From Halosegnis rubeus (GTDB lineage: Archaea > Halobacteriota > Halobacteria > Halobacteriales > Haloarculaceae): a DNA stretch of 64,000 bases. The notes under the pieces were generated by a model. The model was given only the letters and a program-made list of their open reading frames with translations. It was not told where the DNA came from and ran no database searches. How positions within the stretch are numbered: position 1 is the stretch's first letter; every line of letters starts with the position of its first letter. The translations under genes and the position numbers were made by a program. The DNA lies in assembly GCF_009184545.1 (NCBI RefSeq), contig NZ_QJOW01000005.1, positions 1-64,000 of the forward strand. Direction: 5' to 3'. Below, piece after piece: positions 54,038 through 63,747 of the stretch.

Positions 54038-55213
54038 TCAATTAATCAACTCCCATTGGTTAGTCATTCCTCCATAGACACGGTTTAAAACTCGTCGTCT
54101 CGAGAAAATACGGGCAAACAAAACAGGGTGGCGGAGGAGACGCAGTAGAACTGTACTCGGAGACCGGTCAACGTCTTCAATATCGATCCCGGCAGCGGCA
54201 CGAATTGCTGCTCCCAGAACCTTGGGATTACGAGTTTCAAGAAAGTATCTCACAACTGTGGCGAAAATGTACTCCGTTTTCATCCTCTGATATAAACTGT
54301 CAGGAAAATTGTGTAATTGGCCGCTGTTAGCCAACTCTGCGGCCAAGAATCCCGATTCAACGGCCTGTGAGATCCCCTTTCCGGTGAGTCGGTTTGCGAT
54401 ACCTGCAGCATCACCCACCCGTACGACGGAATGCTCCGGTAGATAGGTTCTGTCGGGATCAAGGCTTGGTCCCTCGGGAATGATTGCGACGTTCGTCCGT
54501 TCCTGCGACGGGACTGGCCACCCATTCCGCTTACAGGCTTCCCTCAATGCCTTCATATAATCACTAGGCCGGTCACTGACCGTCCAGCCGATACCAACGT
54601 TGGCTCGTTGCGATGTCTTCGGGAATGCCCACGAGTACCCTGTATAGTTCTCCAGAATTATCCGGCTGTTCGGGTACAACTCGGTGAAGTCCCCTTCGAC
54701 ATCACTGTTAAGCGCTACCATATATCCTGAATACTCGTTGGTTGTTCCGAGCGCTTTACTAGAGAGTGATGGCTGACCGGTTGCATCAACGACGAGATCA
54801 TACTCATCGGTGAACTCGTGGAAATCTGTCCGTGTGATAGACTGGTTTTCGTGGATGTCAACACCCTTCTCTGAGAGTTGTTCTGCCCAGGACTGCTCAA
54901 CGACATTTCGGTCCGTTATATATGTATCCGCAGCAGGAAAGGTGCCGGCTCCAGTGCGGTGGCGATCGGCGTCGATTCCGTCATACACCTCCACTTCCAT
55001 CGCTGGCAGCGGATTGAGAAAGCCGTTCTCTACAGTCGGCTCGAGTGGGATCTTCGATACCGCTGTCATCGCTTCTCCGCAATTAACGCGTTTGCTATCG
55101 TAGGACTGCCGCTCATATAGTTCGACGACGAATCCAGCGTCGTCGAATCCAGCAGCTGCTGCAAGCCCGGCCATCCCTCCACCTATTACCGCAATTTTGG
55201 ACGTTCGTGTCAT
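54038..55213 (-). CDS. Geranylgeranyl reductase family FAD oxidoreductase
   Basis: A 391-residue flavoprotein. The FAD-binding start is KIAVIGGGMAGLAAAAGF (about 5-22), followed by NCGEAM near 43, the conserved Cys-Gly-Glu found in the family, and later VGDAAGIANRLTGKGISQA near 277, the second FAD contact. Members reduce the isoprenoid chains of archaeal lipids or of quinones. Start is the ATG at 55213; the frame opens 20 codons earlier but the extra residues look non-coding. It is the last gene of a run that begins with copA. Confidence 0.8.
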   Translation of the reverse strand: MTRTSKIAVIGGGMAGLAAAAGFDDAGFVVELYERQSYDSKRVNCGEAMTAVSKIPLEPTVENGFLNPLPAMEVEVYDGIDADRHRTGAGTFPAADTYITDRNVVEQSWAEQLSEKGVDIHENQSITRTDFHEFTDEYDLVVDATGQPSLSSKALGTTNEYSGYMVALNSDVEGDFTELYPNSRIILENYTGYSWAFPKTSQRANVGIGWTVSDRPSDYMKALREACKRNGWPVPSQERTNVAIIPEGPSLDPDRTYLPEHSVVRVGDAAGIANRLTGKGISQAVESGFLAAELANSGQLHNFPDSLYQRMKTEYIFATVVRYFLETRNPKVLGAAIRAAAGIDIEDVDRSPSTVLLRLLRHPVLFARIFSRRRVLNRVYGGMTNQWELIN

Positions 55214-55241
55214 CGGTTTTTGCCAATCTTTGAGGCCATCG

Positions 55242-56243
55242 TTAAGCTCCCAACAGCATCCGAAGTGACCCACGAACGCCCATCGGGAGTCCGATCGCTC
55301 CGATGAAGAACGTCATAAGCCACCACCACGTGTGATTCATCTCCTCTTTCGCATCGGCGAGATACCACACGATGCCGACAGTCACGACGAGTTTCAGCAC
55401 GAACGTCGATCCGGAGAATCCAGTCGCCTGGTACACGAGATTCGTCACGACCAGCTTTGGGGAGTAGCCGAGGAACGTCACACCGATGAGATTCTGCGCA
55501 GCGTCCCACAACTGGCCGAAAACGGCCAGCAGAATTAGCGGGTGTCGAAGGTGTGTGATATTGACGAAACTCGCGCCCCAGTAGTAGAGTGCGGTTACGC
55601 CGAGCGCTATCCCCGTCGTCGCGACAGGAACCCATAGGCGGAGTGGGGTCGATGTCGAGAGGCCGTGCCAAACAGCCCACCAGACGGCCCCGACAGCCCA
55701 CACCGACCCGACGAGCCCGACTGTTAGCGGGATAGATCCGATATTTTGGTCACGCAAGAGTGCACCGACACCGAGCGCGAGGATGGTGACAGCGGTGACG
55801 ACGATGTAAATCGATGGCGTGATGAACCACACCGCGTAGTCCCCGAGCAGCCCGAGATCCTCGAGGGCGCGCATCGCCCCACCTGCGATGATGATCGGAG
55901 CGAACCCGTAGGCCAGTCGTGCGTCGAACGTGACGTCGAGTTGGTCGAGATACGCACGTAGTCCGGGGAGGCTGTATACGACTGCCGCGAGGTAGATTAC
56001 CGTGTTCACCGCGTTGTAGCCCTGGACAGCACGAACCCCCTCGTGCGTGACTGGCTGACCGGCCGCATCGGCGACGACTGGTCCCCAGAGATACTGCCAG
56101 ATGAACCGGTCGTAGACCAACGTCGGAAACACGAGGATGCCCCCACCGAGGAGGACGAGCGGGGCCAGCAGGTACAGCGCCCACCACTCGCGTGAGCCGG
56201 TCTCCGGAAGGACAGTCTCGACGCGGCGGGTGACAGTACTCAC
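55242..56243 (-). CDS. DUF63 membrane protein
   Basis: A 333-residue integral membrane protein with about eight helices, matching the DUF63 family common in haloarchaea and unknown in function. The segments YNAVNTVIYLAAVVY and GGAMRALEDLGLLG are typical. I placed the start at the GTG 56243, whose GTGA overlaps the stop of the upstream HTH gene; the ATG 16 codons earlier would lie inside that gene. The role beside copA is unknown. Confidence 0.75.
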   Translation of the reverse strand: MSTVTRRVETVLPETGSREWWALYLLAPLVLLGGGILVFPTLVYDRFIWQYLWGPVVADAAGQPVTHEGVRAVQGYNAVNTVIYLAAVVYSLPGLRAYLDQLDVTFDARLAYGFAPIIIAGGAMRALEDLGLLGDYAVWFITPSIYIVVTAVTILALGVGALLRDQNIGSIPLTVGLVGSVWAVGAVWWAVWHGLSTSTPLRLWVPVATTGIALGVTALYYWGASFVNITHLRHPLILLAVFGQLWDAAQNLIGVTFLGYSPKLVVTNLVYQATGFSGSTFVLKLVVTVGIVWYLADAKEEMNHTWWWLMTFFIGAIGLPMGVRGSLRMLLGA

Positions 56244-56464
56244 GACCCGTTCACCTCCAATCGCCACGTCGTGCTTTTCGAGCGCCCCCACTGTTCGAGT
56301 GAAACGATTGTGAGTTCGTCCTGGAGCTGGCTGAGATACTGCGCGACTGCCTTGGGAGATCCGTCGAGGTCGCTGGCAATCTCGCGAGCCCGGAGGTATG
56401 TCGGTTCGCTACTGGCTGTCTCGACGAGGTACCTTCGAACCGTGTGCCGGGAAATATTCGACAT
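56240..56464 (-). CDS. Small winged-helix-like protein
   Basis: A 74-residue protein starting MSNISRHTVRRYLVE. It has a helix-turn-helix-like centre, ASDLDGSPKAVAQYLSQL, and ends with a short strand, WGRSKSTTWRLEV, a layout seen in many small haloarchaeal HTH proteins (DUF7123-like). The frame is open far upstream but only this ATG gives natural sequence. It lies 17 nt after copA and overlaps DUF63 by GTGA. It could adjust expression of this operon. Confidence 0.65.
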   Translation of the reverse strand: MSNISRHTVRRYLVETASSEPTYLRAREIASDLDGSPKAVAQYLSQLQDELTIVSLEQWGRSKSTTWRLEVNGS

Positions 56465-56481
56465 TGATCTAGAGGTGACGG

Positions 56482-59088
56482 TTAGCGAAGAAATCCGAAG
56501 AGCTTGTAGTCGTGATCGGGGGTGTACCGCCGGAACAGGAGACTGTTCGTCAGCACCGACACCGACGAGAACGCCATTGCTGCTGCAGCGAGCACGGGCT
56601 GGAGGAGGCCGAGCGACGCTAACGGAATCATCGCCGTGTTGTAACCGAGCGCCCACACGAGGTTCTGTTTGATCTTCTGGAGTGTCGCGTCTGAGATTCG
56701 GATCGCCTTTACCACGTCGAGCGGGTCGTCTCGCATCAGCGTGACGTCTGCAGCTTCGATGGCGACGTCGGTGCCGGAGCCGATTGCTGTCCCGACGTGT
56801 GCGACCGCGAGTGCCGGAGCGTCGTTGACGCCGTCACCGACCATCATCGCCTGCCGGCCCTCGTCTTGAATACTGTCGACCGCGTTGGACTTGTCCTCAG
56901 GAAGGACTCCTGCGCGGACGTTCTTCGGGTCGATACCCACCTGTTTAGCGACCGCACGGGCAGTTCGCTCGTTGTCGCCCGTAATCATCATCACGTCAAC
57001 TCCCCGCTCTTGGAGTGCTGTGACAGCCTGCTTGGAGCTTTCCTTCACTGTGTCGGCGTCGGCGACCACACCCACGAGCTCCCCCTCGTAGGCGACCAGC
57101 ATCGCCGTCTTCCCCTCGTTCTCGAGGCGTTCCATCGTCTCCTCAGCGGGAGAGGGGTCGATCCCGTTGTCCCGCAGCAGCTTGCGGTTGCCGACCAGCA
57201 CCTCGCTGTCACCAATGACTGCTTTGATCCCGTGGCCCGGAACGTTCTCGAAGTCGTCAGGCTCAGTCACGTCCAGGCCGCGTTCTTCGGCCCCTTCGAC
57301 GATTGCACGGGCGAGCGGGTGTTCGCTGCCGCTTTCAGCTATCGCCGCCAGTCGAAGCACATCATCCTCTGAGAGGCGCTCACGGGTGCTGAGCTGTCCA
57401 CCATCTGGGGTCGGCTCGCCACCGTCAGTCACCACATTTCCATCGCTATCAAAGACGACCACGTCGGTGAGTTCCATTTCACCCTCCGTGAGGGTGCCCG
57501 TCTTGTCGAAGACGACCGTGTCGACGTCTTTTGCGCGTTCGAGGATGTCACCGCCCTTGAACAGGACGCCGTTCTGGGCACCAATCGTCGTCCCGACCAT
57601 CGTCGCTGCGGGCGTCGCCAGCCCCAGCGCACAGGGACAGGCGATGAGGATCGAGGACGCGAAGACAATTATCGCGAACTCGAAGACTGAAACGGTCCCA
57701 CCGACCGGGGCCGGGCCGCCAGCAACCTGACCCCACAGCGGGAGCCAGTCGACGAAGCCAGCGAGAGCCTCGGGGAACAGGAACCAGACGACACCCCAGA
57801 GAAGGGCGTTCGCGATGACCGCAGGCACGAAGTACGCGGAGATGCGGTCGGCGAGATTCTGGATGTCGGGCTGGCGCGACTGGGCCTCCTTGACTGTCTG
57901 GACGATCTGTTGGAGGGCCGTGTCTTCTCCAACCTTCGTCGCCTCCACGACAAGGACGCCGTTCTCGTTAATCGTCGAGCCGACGACCTCATCGCCCTCC
58001 TCTTTCTCGACAGGCACAGATTCGCCAGTGACCATTGACTCGTCGACGGCAGACTGACCGTCGACAACGACACCGTCTGTGGGAATCTTCTCACCTGGAC
58101 GAATTTTCATCCGGTCACCAGTTGTGACCTCTTCGAGTGGAACTTCTTCTTCACTGCCGTCCTCGCGGACAATGGTCGCCGTTTCGGCTTCCATTTCGAG
58201 GAGCTTTCGGAGGGCCTCACCCGCTTGGCCCTTCGACCGAGCTTCGAGATAGTTACCCAACGTGATGAACACGAGGATGAGGGCTGCCGTGTCGAAATAA
58301 AGTCCACCTGCAATGAGTTCAGCAAGGACTGCCACAGAGTATAGATAGGCCGTTGTTGAACCGATCGCAATCAGCACGTCCATATTGGCGCGGCCGTTCT
58401 TCACGATCGCCTTGTACGAGTTCTTATAGAACGGCCAGCCGAGGATCGCCTGTACCGGCGTGGCGAGGAGGAACTCAACCCAGCCAAGTTCCACACCGAA
58501 GACGGCTTCAGGGACGATCGCGCCACCGAGCAGATAATTGTCGATGAGGAAGAAGAGCAACGGTGCCGATAACACTGCCCCAAAGAGGGTCAACCTGAGT
58601 TGTTTCCGAGTTTCGGCTTGACGGGCGGCATCTCGTGCGTCCTGGCCCGACTCTTCGTCGGCACCATCTTCGCGGACGGGCGAGTAGCCAGCCTCCTCGA
58701 TAGCATCGTACAGCGCACCAATAGATACTTCCGCAGGATTGTAGGTGACCTGTGCTTCGTCGGTTGCGTAATTGACCTCCGCATTAACGACGCCCGGAAT
58801 ATTTTCAAGAGCGGTTTGGTTGGTCTCGGCGCAGTTGGCACAGGTCATATCGGAGATGGCAATCGTTACCGTCTCAGAGACTGCGCCGTACCCGGCCTCG
58901 TCGATCGCGTCGTAGATTTCTTTGAGCGATACCTCTTCAGGGTCGTAGGTGACGGAACCCTCGTCGGTGGCGAAGTTCGCATCCGCCTCCGATACCCCGT
59001 CGAGCGATTCGAGAGTGTCCTGGATCGTCGCCGAACAGTTGGCGCAGGACATTCCCGTGATATCAAGATGGATTGTTTGGCTTGTCAT
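56482..59088 (-). CDS. copA: Copper-exporting P1B-type ATPase CopA
   Basis: An 868-residue Cu(I) exporter. Two N-terminal HMA domains carry GMSCANC (about 12-18) and DMTCANC (about 79-85). Transmembrane motif [14 protein letters not shown] has CPC near residue 483, the mark of Cu(I)/Ag(I) pumps. [10 protein letters not shown] lies near 527, VTGES near 361 and [10 protein letters not shown] in the P domain; the N-domain His of SEHPLARA is present. Everything needed looks intact. It is preceded on the same strand by an Lrp-TRASH regulator gene and flanked by a divergent copZ. Co-transcription with the HTH, DUF63 and reductase genes is likely. Confidence 0.93.
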   Translation of the reverse strand: MTSQTIHLDITGMSCANCSATIQDTLESLDGVSEADANFATDEGSVTYDPEEVSLKEIYDAIDEAGYGAVSETVTIAISDMTCANCAETNQTALENIPGVVNAEVNYATDEAQVTYNPAEVSIGALYDAIEEAGYSPVREDGADEESGQDARDAARQAETRKQLRLTLFGAVLSAPLLFFLIDNYLLGGAIVPEAVFGVELGWVEFLLATPVQAILGWPFYKNSYKAIVKNGRANMDVLIAIGSTTAYLYSVAVLAELIAGGLYFDTAALILVFITLGNYLEARSKGQAGEALRKLLEMEAETATIVREDGSEEEVPLEEVTTGDRMKIRPGEKIPTDGVVVDGQSAVDESMVTGESVPVEKEEGDEVVGSTINENGVLVVEATKVGEDTALQQIVQTVKEAQSRQPDIQNLADRISAYFVPAVIANALLWGVVWFLFPEALAGFVDWLPLWGQVAGGPAPVGGTVSVFEFAIIVFASSILIACPCALGLATPAATMVGTTIGAQNGVLFKGGDILERAKDVDTVVFDKTGTLTEGEMELTDVVVFDSDGNVVTDGGEPTPDGGQLSTRERLSEDDVLRLAAIAESGSEHPLARAIVEGAEERGLDVTEPDDFENVPGHGIKAVIGDSEVLVGNRKLLRDNGIDPSPAEETMERLENEGKTAMLVAYEGELVGVVADADTVKESSKQAVTALQERGVDVMMITGDNERTARAVAKQVGIDPKNVRAGVLPEDKSNAVDSIQDEGRQAMMVGDGVNDAPALAVAHVGTAIGSGTDVAIEAADVTLMRDDPLDVVKAIRISDATLQKIKQNLVWALGYNTAMIPLASLGLLQPVLAAAAMAFSSVSVLTNSLLFRRYTPDHDYKLFGFLR

Positions 59089-59182
59089 GCTTGTTCTACT
59101 ATACGGGGTCTAGGTTTAGGCGATTTGCTGCTTCGAGAGGTGGGTTTTCGACCGCGGGAAAATTTAGATTCCAAAGAGCGCG

Positions 59183-59773
59183 TTATGCTCCCTCTTCGAG
59201 TCGCTGATACCTGTCTTCGAACCGTGCAAGACAAGATGGACAACAGAAGTGATAGATCTCACCATCGATTCGCGTCGTCTCACCCTCATTATCGACGGTA
59301 TTGTTACATTCGGCACAGGTGAGCGCAAATTCGACGCCATCGACGGACGGCGTCCATTCGATCTCGTCGATTAGTGTGACGGTGTAACCCGCTACATCGA
59401 CCTCGTTGAAGAGTCCATCTACCCACTGACGAACGTTCTGGGCTTCGACACGAGCATAGAACCAAAGATCCCCTTCTGCGGTCGTGAAGACGTGTTCAAC
59501 GCCATCGGATTCCCGAACTTGATTGCGGGCGGTCTCCAGCGATGCTGAGCCGATTTCGGCTTGAATAAATACCGGAACACCAGCCCGGAGATGAGCTCGG
59601 TTGACGTCAATCGTGAAGTTGTTAATGATGCCAGCTTCCTGTAATCGCTTGACCCGGTCGGAAACGGCCGGCCCCGACAGACCGACCTCCTCGCCGATAT
59701 CGCTGAACGGGCGGCGGGCGTCATCAGCGAGTAACGAGAGGATTTCCAGGTCGGTTTCATCTAGATTGCGCAT
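59183..59773 (-). CDS. Lrp/AsnC-type regulator with TRASH tail, next to copA
   Basis: A 196-residue regulator built like the one at 48212: Lrp-type helix-turn-helix (about 5-55, DIGEEVGLSGPAVSDRVKRL), an Lrp ligand-like domain, and a TRASH tail (about 140-190) with CAECNNT and FCCPSCLARF. The second cysteine group is CC-x-x-C. I chose the ATG 59773 (MRNLDETDLEIL), nine codons inside the longest frame. It lies 94 nt upstream of copA and faces copZ across 128 nt, so it is the probable copper sensor of both. Confidence 0.85.
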   Translation of the reverse strand: MRNLDETDLEILSLLADDARRPFSDIGEEVGLSGPAVSDRVKRLQEAGIINNFTIDVNRAHLRAGVPVFIQAEIGSASLETARNQVRESDGVEHVFTTAEGDLWFYARVEAQNVRQWVDGLFNEVDVAGYTVTLIDEIEWTPSVDGVEFALTCAECNNTVDNEGETTRIDGEIYHFCCPSCLARFEDRYQRLEEGA

Positions 59774-59826
59774 ACGACCGCTTCGTCTCGCAGGATACAT
59801 TATTGTTGTCCACTATTCACCTTCGA

Positions 59827-59837
59827 AATCGGCGATT
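59827..59837. promoter_or_regulatory. Short palindrome between Lrp-TRASH and copZ genes
   Basis: AATCG and CGATT flank a single G in the 128-nt divergent region. It is in the right place for an operator of the copper regulator, but 5-bp arms are weak evidence. Confidence 0.25.
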
Positions 59838-59901
59838 CTAGGCTGCGATAACATTGGATTCCAAGCAGAAAACCACATAGAATACTCGCCCCTATCTACG
59901 A

Positions 59902-60105
59902 ATGGATATGACTCAGACAATCACCGTCGAAGGAATGACCTGTGAACATTGCGAGCAGACGGTCGAAGAAGCACTCGAAGAAGTTGAGGGGGTTACTTCC
60001 GCAACTGCGGATCGCAACTCAGAATCCGCGACAGTCGAAGGGTCCGCTGAACGGGATGAACTCGTGACTGTGGTCGAAGACGCTGGATACGATGCCTCCG
60101 CGTAA
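59902..60105 (+). CDS. copZ: Copper chaperone CopZ
   Basis: A 67-residue HMA-fold metallochaperone. The metal site is VEGMTCEHCEQTVEEAL (CEHC near residues 14-17), with Met before the first Cys as in Cu(I) chaperones. It would carry Cu(I) to CopA in the cytoplasm. The gene is divergent from the Lrp-TRASH regulator. A second in-frame ATG two codons on is possible. The aconitase gene follows after 71 nt on the same strand, so the two may share a transcript. Confidence 0.9.
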   Translation: MDMTQTITVEGMTCEHCEQTVEEALEEVEGVTSATADRNSESATVEGSAERDELVTVVEDAGYDASA

Positions 60106-60176
60106 CAAATCCCGATTCTCGTCGAATCGGATTCGGGGAGGGATTGATACGACTGCCAATCCCAGGTGTAGATACT

Positions 60177-62960
60177 ATGACTGATACACTTCCGTTCGAT
60201 GCCGTCCGCGAGCTCGACGTCGGCGGGACGACGTACAAGATGGCCGATCTTCGAGCACTCGAAGAACAGGGACTCTGTGACCTCGACACGCTCCCGGTGA
60301 GCATCCGTATTCTGCTTGAGTCGGTGCTCCGGAACGCCGACGGCGAAGCTGTTACTGCGGCGGACGTCAAGAATGCTGCTGGCTGGGAGCCAGACGTACC
60401 GGACGCGGAGGTTCCGTTCTCTCCATCACGAGTCGTCCTACAGGACCTCACTGGTGTGCCCGCAGTCGTCGACCTGGCGGCCCTTCGATCCGAAGTCGAC
60501 CGAAAAGATCGAGACCCAACCCTGGTCGAACCGGAGATTCCTATTGATCTCGTGATCGACCACAGCGTCCAGGTCGACTACTTCGACTCCGAAGACGCCT
60601 ACGAGAAGAACGTCGAACTGGAGTACGAGCGCAATGCCGAGCGGTATCGCGCGATCAAGTGGGCCCAGAACGCCTTCGAGAACTTCAACGTCGTCCCGCC
60701 GGGTACCGGCATCGTCCACCAGGTGAATCTCGAGCATCTGGGCCGGGTCGTCCACGCCCGCGAGCAAGACGGCGAGAACTGGCTCCTGCCGGACACGCTC
60801 GTCGGCACGGACAGCCACACCCCGATGATCGGTGGCATCGGTGTGGTCGGTTGGGGCGTCGGCGGCATCGAAGCGGAAGCGGCGATGCTCGGCCAGCCGG
60901 TTACGATGAAACTCCCCGAGGTCGTTGGCGTCCGTCTCGAAGGCGAATTACCCGAAGGCGCGACGGCGACGGATCTCGTGCTCCACATTACCGAACGGCT
61001 CCGCGAGGTCGGCGTCGTCGACCGGTTCGTGGAGTTCTTCGGTCCTGGTGTGGAGAACCTCACAGTCCCCGACCGGGCCACGATCGCCAATATGGCGCCC
61101 GAACAGGGTTCGACGATCAGCATGTTCCCGGTCGACGAGCAGACGCTCGAATATCTCGAACTCACCGGACGGGATCCCGACCACATCAACCTCGTCCGCG
61201 AGTATCTCGAAGCGCAAGGGCTGTTCGGAGAACAGGAACCGGAATACACCGAGGTGGTCGAGTTCGATCTCTCGACAGTCGAACCGAGCCTGGCCGGACA
61301 CAAGCGGCCACAGGATCGGATTCCGATGGGGGACGTGAAACAGAGCTTCCGGGGACTTCTCCACGGGGAGTTCGAAGACGACCTCGATGATGTCGACGAA
61401 GACGCCCTACAGCGGTGGCTCGGCGAAGGTGGTGCAGCTGATGCGGAGACCGACGGCGGCGTTCAGGTCGAACCCGAATCGGAACTGCACCCGTTAACCA
61501 AACGCGTCGAGGTCGACCTCGACGGTGAGACAGTGGAAATTGGACACGGAGACGTCCTCGTCAGCGCCATCACGAGCTGTACGAACACTTCGAACCCGTC
61601 GGTGATGATCGCTGCTGGTCTGCTTGCCCAGAACGCCGTCGAGAAAGGTTTAGATGTCCCGCCGTACGTCAAGACGAGTCTCGCACCCGGCAGTCGTGTC
61701 GTCACGCAGTACCTCGAGGAATCGGGCCTGCTTCCGTATCTCGAAGAGCTCGGGTACGCGGTCGTCGGCTACGGCTGTACCACTTGTATCGGGAACGCCG
61801 GACCACTTCCTGATCCCATCGATCAAGCGATCGACGACCACGACCTCTGGACGACGAGCGTCCTCTCCGGGAATCGGAACTTCGAGGCGCGTATTCACCC
61901 GAAGATCCGCGCGAACTACCTCGCGAGCCCGCCGCTCGTCGTCGCCTACGGCCTCGCAGGGCGGATGGACGTCGACCTCGAGAACGAGCCGCTAGGCACC
62001 GACGAGGAGGGGGAATCGGTGTATCTGGCGGACATCTGGCCCGACGCAGCGGACGTGCAGGCAGCAATCCACGAGAACGTCTCTCCTGAGATGTTCGAGG
62101 AGAAGTATGCCTCTGTGTTCGAGGGTGACGAGCGGTGGGCTGCTCTCGACGCGCCCACAGGTGACGTCTACGAGTGGGACGACAACTCGACATACATCCG
62201 AGAGCCGCCGTTCTTCCAGGACTTCCCCCTCGAAAAACCCGGCGTCGCCGATATTGAGGATGCACGCTGCCTGCTGACACTCGGCGATACCGTTACGACC
62301 GACCACATCAGCCCTGCTGGCCCCTTCGGATCTGACCTCCCTGCCGGCCAGTGGCTGCTCGATAACGGCGTTGAGCCGCACGAGTTCAACACCTACGGCG
62401 CGCGCCGGGGCAACCACGAGGTGATGATGCGGGGAACGTTCGCCAATGTCCGCATCGAGAACGAGATGCTCGACGATGTCGAGGGTGGCTATACGATCCA
62501 CCACCCAACCGACGAGCAGACGACCGTGTTCGAAGCCAGCCAGCGCTACCGCGAGGAGGGAGTCCCGCTCGTCGTGATGGCAGGCGAAGAGTTCGGTACC
62601 GGCTCCAGCCGGGACTGGGCGGCGAAAGGAACGGACCTACTCGGTGTTCGCGCAACCATCGCCGAGAGTTACGAGCGCATCTACCGCGACAACCTCGTCG
62701 GCATGGGTGTGCTCCCCCTGCAGTTCGATGATGGCGACTCGTGGGAATCTCTCGGTCTGGATGGGTCTGAGATCTTCACGATCCACGGCCTCGATGACGG
62801 GCTCGATGTGATGGACGAACTGACCGTTATCGCCGAGCGCGCGGACGGGTCGACTGTCGAGTTCCCGGTCACAGCACAGGTCGGCACGCCGGCCGCCGTG
62901 ACCTATATCGAACACGGCGGCATCCTCCACTACGTCCTTAGACGGCTCCTCATGCGATAA
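60177..62960 (+). CDS. acnA: Aconitate hydratase (AcnA type)
   Basis: A 927-residue aconitase interconverting citrate and isocitrate in the TCA cycle. The 4Fe-4S ligands appear as ISSCTNTSNP-like SAITSCTNTSNPSV near residue 460 and YGCTTCIGNAGPL near 525. The swivel domain (about 700-915) holds AGEEFGTGSSRDWAAKG. The start is the ATG at 60177; a frame 11 codons longer has no support. Aconitase clusters are a known target of copper, so an enzyme gene beside copZ is functionally sensible. It could be a second copy of a chromosomal gene. Confidence 0.9.
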   Translation: MTDTLPFDAVRELDVGGTTYKMADLRALEEQGLCDLDTLPVSIRILLESVLRNADGEAVTAADVKNAAGWEPDVPDAEVPFSPSRVVLQDLTGVPAVVDLAALRSEVDRKDRDPTLVEPEIPIDLVIDHSVQVDYFDSEDAYEKNVELEYERNAERYRAIKWAQNAFENFNVVPPGTGIVHQVNLEHLGRVVHAREQDGENWLLPDTLVGTDSHTPMIGGIGVVGWGVGGIEAEAAMLGQPVTMKLPEVVGVRLEGELPEGATATDLVLHITERLREVGVVDRFVEFFGPGVENLTVPDRATIANMAPEQGSTISMFPVDEQTLEYLELTGRDPDHINLVREYLEAQGLFGEQEPEYTEVVEFDLSTVEPSLAGHKRPQDRIPMGDVKQSFRGLLHGEFEDDLDDVDEDALQRWLGEGGAADAETDGGVQVEPESELHPLTKRVEVDLDGETVEIGHGDVLVSAITSCTNTSNPSVMIAAGLLAQNAVEKGLDVPPYVKTSLAPGSRVVTQYLEESGLLPYLEELGYAVVGYGCTTCIGNAGPLPDPIDQAIDDHDLWTTSVLSGNRNFEARIHPKIRANYLASPPLVVAYGLAGRMDVDLENEPLGTDEEGESVYLADIWPDAADVQAAIHENVSPEMFEEKYASVFEGDERWAALDAPTGDVYEWDDNSTYIREPPFFQDFPLEKPGVADIEDARCLLTLGDTVTTDHISPAGPFGSDLPAGQWLLDNGVEPHEFNTYGARRGNHEVMMRGTFANVRIENEMLDDVEGGYTIHHPTDEQTTVFEASQRYREEGVPLVVMAGEEFGTGSSRDWAAKGTDLLGVRATIAESYERIYRDNLVGMGVLPLQFDDGDSWESLGLDGSEIFTIHGLDDGLDVMDELTVIAERADGSTVEFPVTAQVGTPAAVTYIEHGGILHYVLRRLLMR

Positions 62961-63028
62961 TCTCTCTCAACTGACTCTATTTCTGGAAGCACAAGCAACA
63001 CGAAAAACTTTGAGTCCAAATTAGCGTT

Positions 63029-63529
63029 TCAATCGTGCGTAGACTCTGTTCGGATGATGCCCGCTACGTTATCCATCTGAGCTGAAACGTGTGCGCTCTC
63101 ACCAGCAACATGCGTAATTAAATCGTCCAGAGTGATCATCCCGATAACGCTCCCGTCTTCAACAACCGGGACGTGTCGAGCACCCGCTTCGTTCATTTGT
63201 CTCAGGACTTTTGGAATCTCAGCATCTGCTGGCACAGTAAGTGGGTCACGCGTCATCACGTCAGCAGCTCGTACGTCGTCTCCACTCGTCTCGGCTGTGA
63301 GCACACTTAACTCGCTTTCCTCGGTGAGCAGGTTAGCAATCAGGTCTCGATCGGTGATGATACCAGAGATCTGATCGGATTCTTCGACGACCACGTACCT
63401 GGCACACCGCGATTGGGAGATCATCGTGTGAGCGATCTCGGCAACCGTGGCGTCAGGCGTGACACGGGCGACCGACTCGTCAGCAATCCGCCCAATGTCC
63501 ATCCGGAGGTCAGTTGGTCTGGTACCCAT
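63029..63529 (-). CDS. CBS-pair domain protein
   Basis: A 166-residue protein with two CBS domains, about 10-70 and 85-150. GIITDRDLIANLL and VIGMITLDDLITHV are the typical ends of each. CBS pairs bind adenosyl nucleotides and act as sensors. The C-terminal part, HVAGESAHVSAQ, is free of other domains. A start nine codons later (63502) is also possible. It is convergent with the aconitase gene. Confidence 0.82.
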   Translation of the reverse strand: MGTRPTDLRMDIGRIADESVARVTPDATVAEIAHTMISQSRCARYVVVEESDQISGIITDRDLIANLLTEESELSVLTAETSGDDVRAADVMTRDPLTVPADAEIPKVLRQMNEAGARHVPVVEDGSVIGMITLDDLITHVAGESAHVSAQMDNVAGIIRTESTHD

Positions 63530-63747
63530 GCTAATCAGTACGATTCATAACAGGAAATAGCTTAGCATCAGCTGGTCGTCATAGAAATCCCCGGCTCTGT
63601 TGAAATCCTCAGTATTTGATAGTTTTGTACCCTCAATCGATCAGTACAGGTAATGCAGGTATCGATCCAGATGTGAGAGCGATCGAGACCCAAATACGGG
63701 TTTGAGCGTTCCTCACGACATTATGAACTGGAAACCTCTTTCCCCAC

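Noticed and set aside
63594-63625. Possible insertion-sequence end (GGCTCTGTTGAAATCC)
   Set aside because: It resembles ends I associate with haloarchaeal insertion sequences, but no partner repeat or transposase was found nearby.
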